This document shows positions 60,037 to 64,000 of a stretch of DNA of 64,000 nt, in pieces. Origin of the DNA: Fomitopsis serialis (lineage: Eukaryota > Basidiomycota > Agaricomycetes > Polyporales > Fomitopsidaceae); contig NW_025954965.1 in the NCBI RefSeq assembly GCF_022376445.1, forward strand, positions 930,001-994,000, in the 5' to 3' direction. Made by a program: the position numbers and the translations under genes. Within the stretch, counting starts at the first letter, position 1; each line of letters begins with the position of its first letter. The notes beneath the pieces were generated by a model. The model was not told where the DNA came from and did no database searches. It saw nothing but the letters and a program-made list of their open reading frames with translations.

Positions 60037-63000
60037 TCACCAGCCTGACTGGCCCCAGCCCCCTCCGCCCCCAGCATCACCCTGCTGGATCAGAGCTGCC
60101 CGCGCCGGGTGTACGCCGGCTGGGTTCGGTGTTTGGAACCCACCTCCATACGGCGTCCGTGGAGGAGCGCCGAAAGCAGGCGTCGCCCCGCCGAGCGAAG
60201 ACGTACCGGGAACCTGTCCTCCAGGCCCATAGGGGTTCGGTGTTCGGCCCATCTGGCGCACCGACATATGTCCTGGTGTTGCATGCCCCGCAGCAGGTGT
60301 ACGTGCAGGTGTGCGACCAGCACCGTAAGGCGTCTTTCCGCCGCCGAGGCCGCCACCACCCCGTCCAGACTCGTGGATGTGTCGGATTTTGAAGGCGTCA
60401 CATAATTCAGAAACGCCACTGGCCGCGGTGTCGAAGAGATAGTACGCCTCAGGCGTAACCCTGACGGGCTGCGACATCATCAATGATTATGAAGGGCGCG
60501 ATGAAACTGACCAGTACTTACCCATGTCTGGACAGTGGAGCTTTTGTTCGGCAAGAAGCATAGATTGAAGTGCCCAGGACGTTTCCGGTTGAGGGTGAAG
60601 CCGTACGCGCTCTTCGCGGGGTTGGCAGCCACATAATTCTTGAGGAAAATGTCTGGAGATTGCGGTCAGCGGTGCACCTGGCGCTGATAATTTGAACGTA
60701 CGAAGATCATCTTCTGATCCATGCTTGAATTTCTCATGGGCCATCAGCTCCTCTACCTTACGCGCCATAGAATGGACATGGTTGACGATCAATTCGTCCA
60801 GGTCGGAGTATTGGCGCTCCGCATCCACAATGAGCTTTGTGCCGATGGTTTGGCCAGTAGGGTCAGCGTTTGGTTCAAGGACATCTAGGTACGGATCAGA
60901 ACAGCGACGATATAACTTCCTCTCAGAACGTACCAATGTGCTGGAAGAGCTTGTCGTCCACCTTCCACGTCACGGCAAGGTGGTCGATGCCTTTTGAGGA
61001 CGGTCGGATGACAACATCGCCCCGCTGTTGCTGGTCGAGGAACTGCTCTGCCTGCTGCGCGTTGAAGTTGTGGAAGTTAGGGTGCTTGATGACCCTCCGC
61101 GTCCTATCCACCTCTGCACGCTTCTTCCGTGCCTGCAGCTCCATGTCTCGGTCGTATTGCTGATGATTCCAGCGCTCATCGTGCCTCACCCGCCGGTACT
61201 GGCTGTCGCCCTGGGAGACATCCGACGGCCGAGAGGAGAGTTCGACCCAGAACGAGTCTGACCCGAGATTGAGCTTTACATCGATGATGACGCCCTGAAT
61301 CGTCTGGCCCTTCTTCACAACCGTCGAGGCATCCGAGATGTGGTCGTCGGCGATGTACTGCGATGTGATCATGCCATCAATGCCTGAGTCCAGACGGACG
61401 GCCACGAAGCTCTGCTTCACGCGGACGACCAGCACAGATACGATCAGACCGACACGGAGTGTACGGTTAGTCTCCCCCGTGAGCATCATGAGCACCTCTG
61501 CAGGAGTAGGCCGGACAAACTTGTCGCGCTGCTCCCCAAATGGCCGCACGAGCTCGGCGCGAATGACATTGAGCGTGTGTCGTTTCTTGTCCTGGTTCGT
61601 CTCGTACATGTTGACGGCGAAGTCATCCAGGTTCAGTTCGTCCAGCTTCTTGTCCGCGTCGGAGTCATCCATGATGAGGGACACGACTTGTGAGGGATGT
61701 TCGTCGTGAATATCCTCTTCATCCAGCTCCAGAGCATCTGTGGCCATTTTTCTGGCAAGCTCGTAGTCTTCTGGGTGTATGCGCGTGTTGTCGAGGGGAT
61801 CAGGAACATCAACGTCCTCGTTTCGACGGCCTTTCGTGGACTTAGGCTCTGCATCTTGGATGATACGAAGGAAACCTGCAGCGTTAAGGAAGATCGTCAT
61901 TGTCAGCAGAGAATGATTGACGAATTGGTTGCGGTTGATAAGGTTGCCGCCCTGTGTAAATCAATGAGTGACGCAGTATGGTAACCTAAACCATAGTACT
62001 GACCAACGATGCGATCTTCTTGACCAAAACCTGTGCCTTGCGTGGGCCCAACCCGCAGATGAATGGAAGGAGGAACTGGTAATACGAGTCGGTGACAGCG
62101 CGGTTGACGTCGACGCCAACCTTGTTCGTGATGTCGACAAGGACCTTCTCAAGCGCTGACAGGAGCTTCTCGGTAGGAATCTGCTCTACAGTTAGACAGC
62201 ATCATGTCAAAACGTTTTTGTTACGTACCAAGTTTTGGTTGTCTTCGTCGAACATGATGGCCTTGATATCAGCACCCAGGGCGGCATACTCGTTCAATGG
62301 ACTCTGCGTGTATCGCGCCAGCCCGACACAATATCTGGCCAATGGCGCAAGCGCACTGAATTCCTCTTGAGCCCGCCTGCTGTTCTGGTACATGCGAGCA
62401 ACCTCATCGAGTACGTAGATGACTTCGATGTTGAGCGACTCGTCTTGGCCGATATCGCCCGTTTCGCCATTGGGTTTCGTGACGATTTCCTTCACGCGTT
62501 GTGCGAGTTTCGCTGTCGCTATGCTGAACCCTCCCAGGACGATAACATGTGGTCGGCGTCTCTTCAAGATGTCAACGAATTCGTCTCGCGCCTCCTGATC
62601 CACAAGATTGTCCAACCTAGTATGTTCGCGAAGACGGCCCGCCTCGTCCATGAAAACAAGATGAATCAGGTCTTTATGCGGCTCGCCCTTACCCCACGAC
62701 ATAGCAAGGACAGACGGCGTCTCCCCCGGGGTCATGTCATCCGTTACATATGGCGCAACATCAATCCTCTGTTTCAGGACTGTCAATGACCGCATCTGAA
62801 GGAAGATTTAGGCTTACATCGCGGAGGATTTGAGAGCACTGATCTGCAAGGAAGTCTTCCGCCTCCTCACGTATCCACTCGCGAGCCCACTTAATACCAA
62901 TGGGGATGAGGTGTTGCTCCAGAGCCTCCTGAACGACGCGAGAGCGCTCTTCATTCCAGGCGCGGGCATTATCGCTGAAGCTGTCCGAGGCGAAGGCGTC

Positions 63001-64000
63001 GTTCAGACCTCGTTCAAATGTTGCCTTCGCCTCCGGTGGCAAGCTGATAGATACCGTCACCAAATGCTGGGTTTCGGCCTGCGAAATATGCAGGAACTGC
63101 GCTGAGTGCAACATCTCCACAGCGGGTTTGTTGAGGAGATATTTGAAGTTCTTTTAGAGGATAAGTAATGTCCCTGCAGATACACTATGCACGGGAGACC
63201 TACGAAGAACGGATGATGATCGTCAATCTTCGCAATACCACGCTCGGTGGGCGAGACGGAGACCACCGCGCCAGCCTTGAAGGCTTCACGAATCTTGTGT
63301 CTCAACAAAGGATCCTTGCCGAGTTCAGTGGCGAGGATCATACGCGCCCGGCCTAAGAGTTCTTCAGCTGGCTGCGCCCGGCTCGCATCGGGGTCAGCGA
63401 ACTGTTCCGCGTAGGTCTGCGGGTTCAGTTCATGATCCTCAACGAAGTGAGTGTGGGCCTCGTGTATGAAGTTCAGGACCACTTGATGCGGCTCAATGCC
63501 ATATCCCTGAAACCATTACTATGAGGTTGACAGTGTGTTCCGTCCCACAAGTGACACTCACCTCCGCCAACTTGGCCACGATGCTTTTCTTGGCCAACTC
63601 GTACTGGGAAATCCGACTCGGCGTCTTGTGCTTCTTGACGTCGACCTGGTCCTCGTCATCGTGGAAGTGAAGTTCGATCCTATTCTTCTTGTCCTCCCGA
63701 TACTTCATACTCAGCCATTCTGTAGCATCAGCGACCGTCTCAACTGCATCTATCCGTTTCCGGATTTCGTTCTCGAAGTACTCGTCGGACGCTCCCAGTC
63801 GGCCGTACATTGAATCCAAGGCATTGCGCCGCTCCAGCAACGAACGAAACTTTTGCCCGATGGCGTAGACGCGCCAAAGTTCCTCCAAGCTGAGAAGTTC
63901 AACCTGTGCATGGAGCTCCGCAGGATTGAAGTACGAGATATAGTCTCGCTTGTGTGTCCACACATAAGGCACCTCGAATTGGTTGACGAACAAAAAGCGC
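60037..64000 (-). CDS. SPT6: Transcription elongation factor and histone chaperone Spt6 (5' end outside window)
   Basis: Spt6 travels with RNA polymerase II and reassembles nucleosomes behind it. The window holds the middle and C-terminal parts. From the window edge inward: a helical N-terminal core ([20 protein letters not shown]), a death-like/YqgF region ([36 protein letters not shown]), a helix-hairpin-helix ([20 protein letters not shown]), the S1 domain ([20 protein letters not shown]), and tandem SH2 ([40 protein letters not shown]). It ends in a Gly/Thr/Pro tail with TPYG, TPNPYG and TPARTP repeats, finishing GGGWGQSGW at 60037. Introns are clean and no frame break was seen. The start lies beyond base 64000. 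Confidence 0.95.

Overview
The window is nuclear DNA of a filamentous basidiomycete, most likely an Agaricomycete. The evidence is densely packed genes with many 45-60 bp GT-AG introns, weak codon bias with moderate-to-high GC, short shared promoters between divergent genes, intron-containing tRNA genes, and proteins that read like Agaricomycete versions of conserved eukaryotic families. I see no transposon, virus, CRISPR array, plasmid part or classical secondary-metabolite cluster. Almost every gene I can name is housekeeping.

Layout. 1-7 kb, minus strand: succinate dehydrogenase flavoprotein SDH1 (cut by the window edge), a TBC1D5-like Rab-GAP and a JmjC oxygenase. 7.6-14.3 kb: the TBP-removing ATPase MOT1. 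14.8-18 kb: a secreted-type agmatinase/ureohydrolase and an ABM-fold protein. 18.2-22.4 kb: the deadenylase PAN2. 23.2-25.1 kb: a conserved protein of unknown function. 25.5-27.3 kb: two mitochondrial proteins (AIM34-like SAP protein, COA8). 27.4-33.6 kb: NUP133 divergent from a PRCC-type protein. 33.8-35.6 kb: histone H2B and an HTD2-like dehydratase. 36.9-37.7 kb: an SP/TP-rich unknown. 38.9-40.2 kb: phosphoserine aminotransferase. 40.7-41.7 kb: a gene-poor gap with tRNA-Asn and tRNA-Ser. 42-44.6 kb: CSM3/TIPIN divergent from an N-terminal methyltransferase. 44.9-48.1 kb: mitochondrial adenylate kinase and COQ11. 48.5-55.8 kb: ATG2. 56-58.1 kb: RLP24 divergent from a GDSL esterase. 58.8-59.7 kb: a small membrane protein. 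60-64 kb: SPT6 (cut by the edge).

Themes rather than an operon-like system: mitochondrial function (SDH1, AIM34, COA8, HTD2, ADK2, COQ11), chromatin and transcription (JmjC, MOT1, H2B, SPT6), RNA and pore biology (PAN2, NUP133, PRCC, RLP24) and S-phase genes (H2B, CSM3). The last group carries ACGCGT (MluI cell-cycle box) clusters. The amino-acid gene carries an inverted pair of TGACTC sites.

Caveat for users of this annotation: several essential genes (MOT1, PAN2, NUP133, PRCC, ATG2) and the agmatinase are broken by apparent single-base losses, mostly at short homopolymers. I read these as consensus errors in the assembly, not pseudogenes. Spans for those genes are given from start to stop codon across the breaks. 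I found no convincing previously undescribed system. The best leads are the regulatory motif clusters, the micro-exons and three or four conserved-looking proteins of unknown function.
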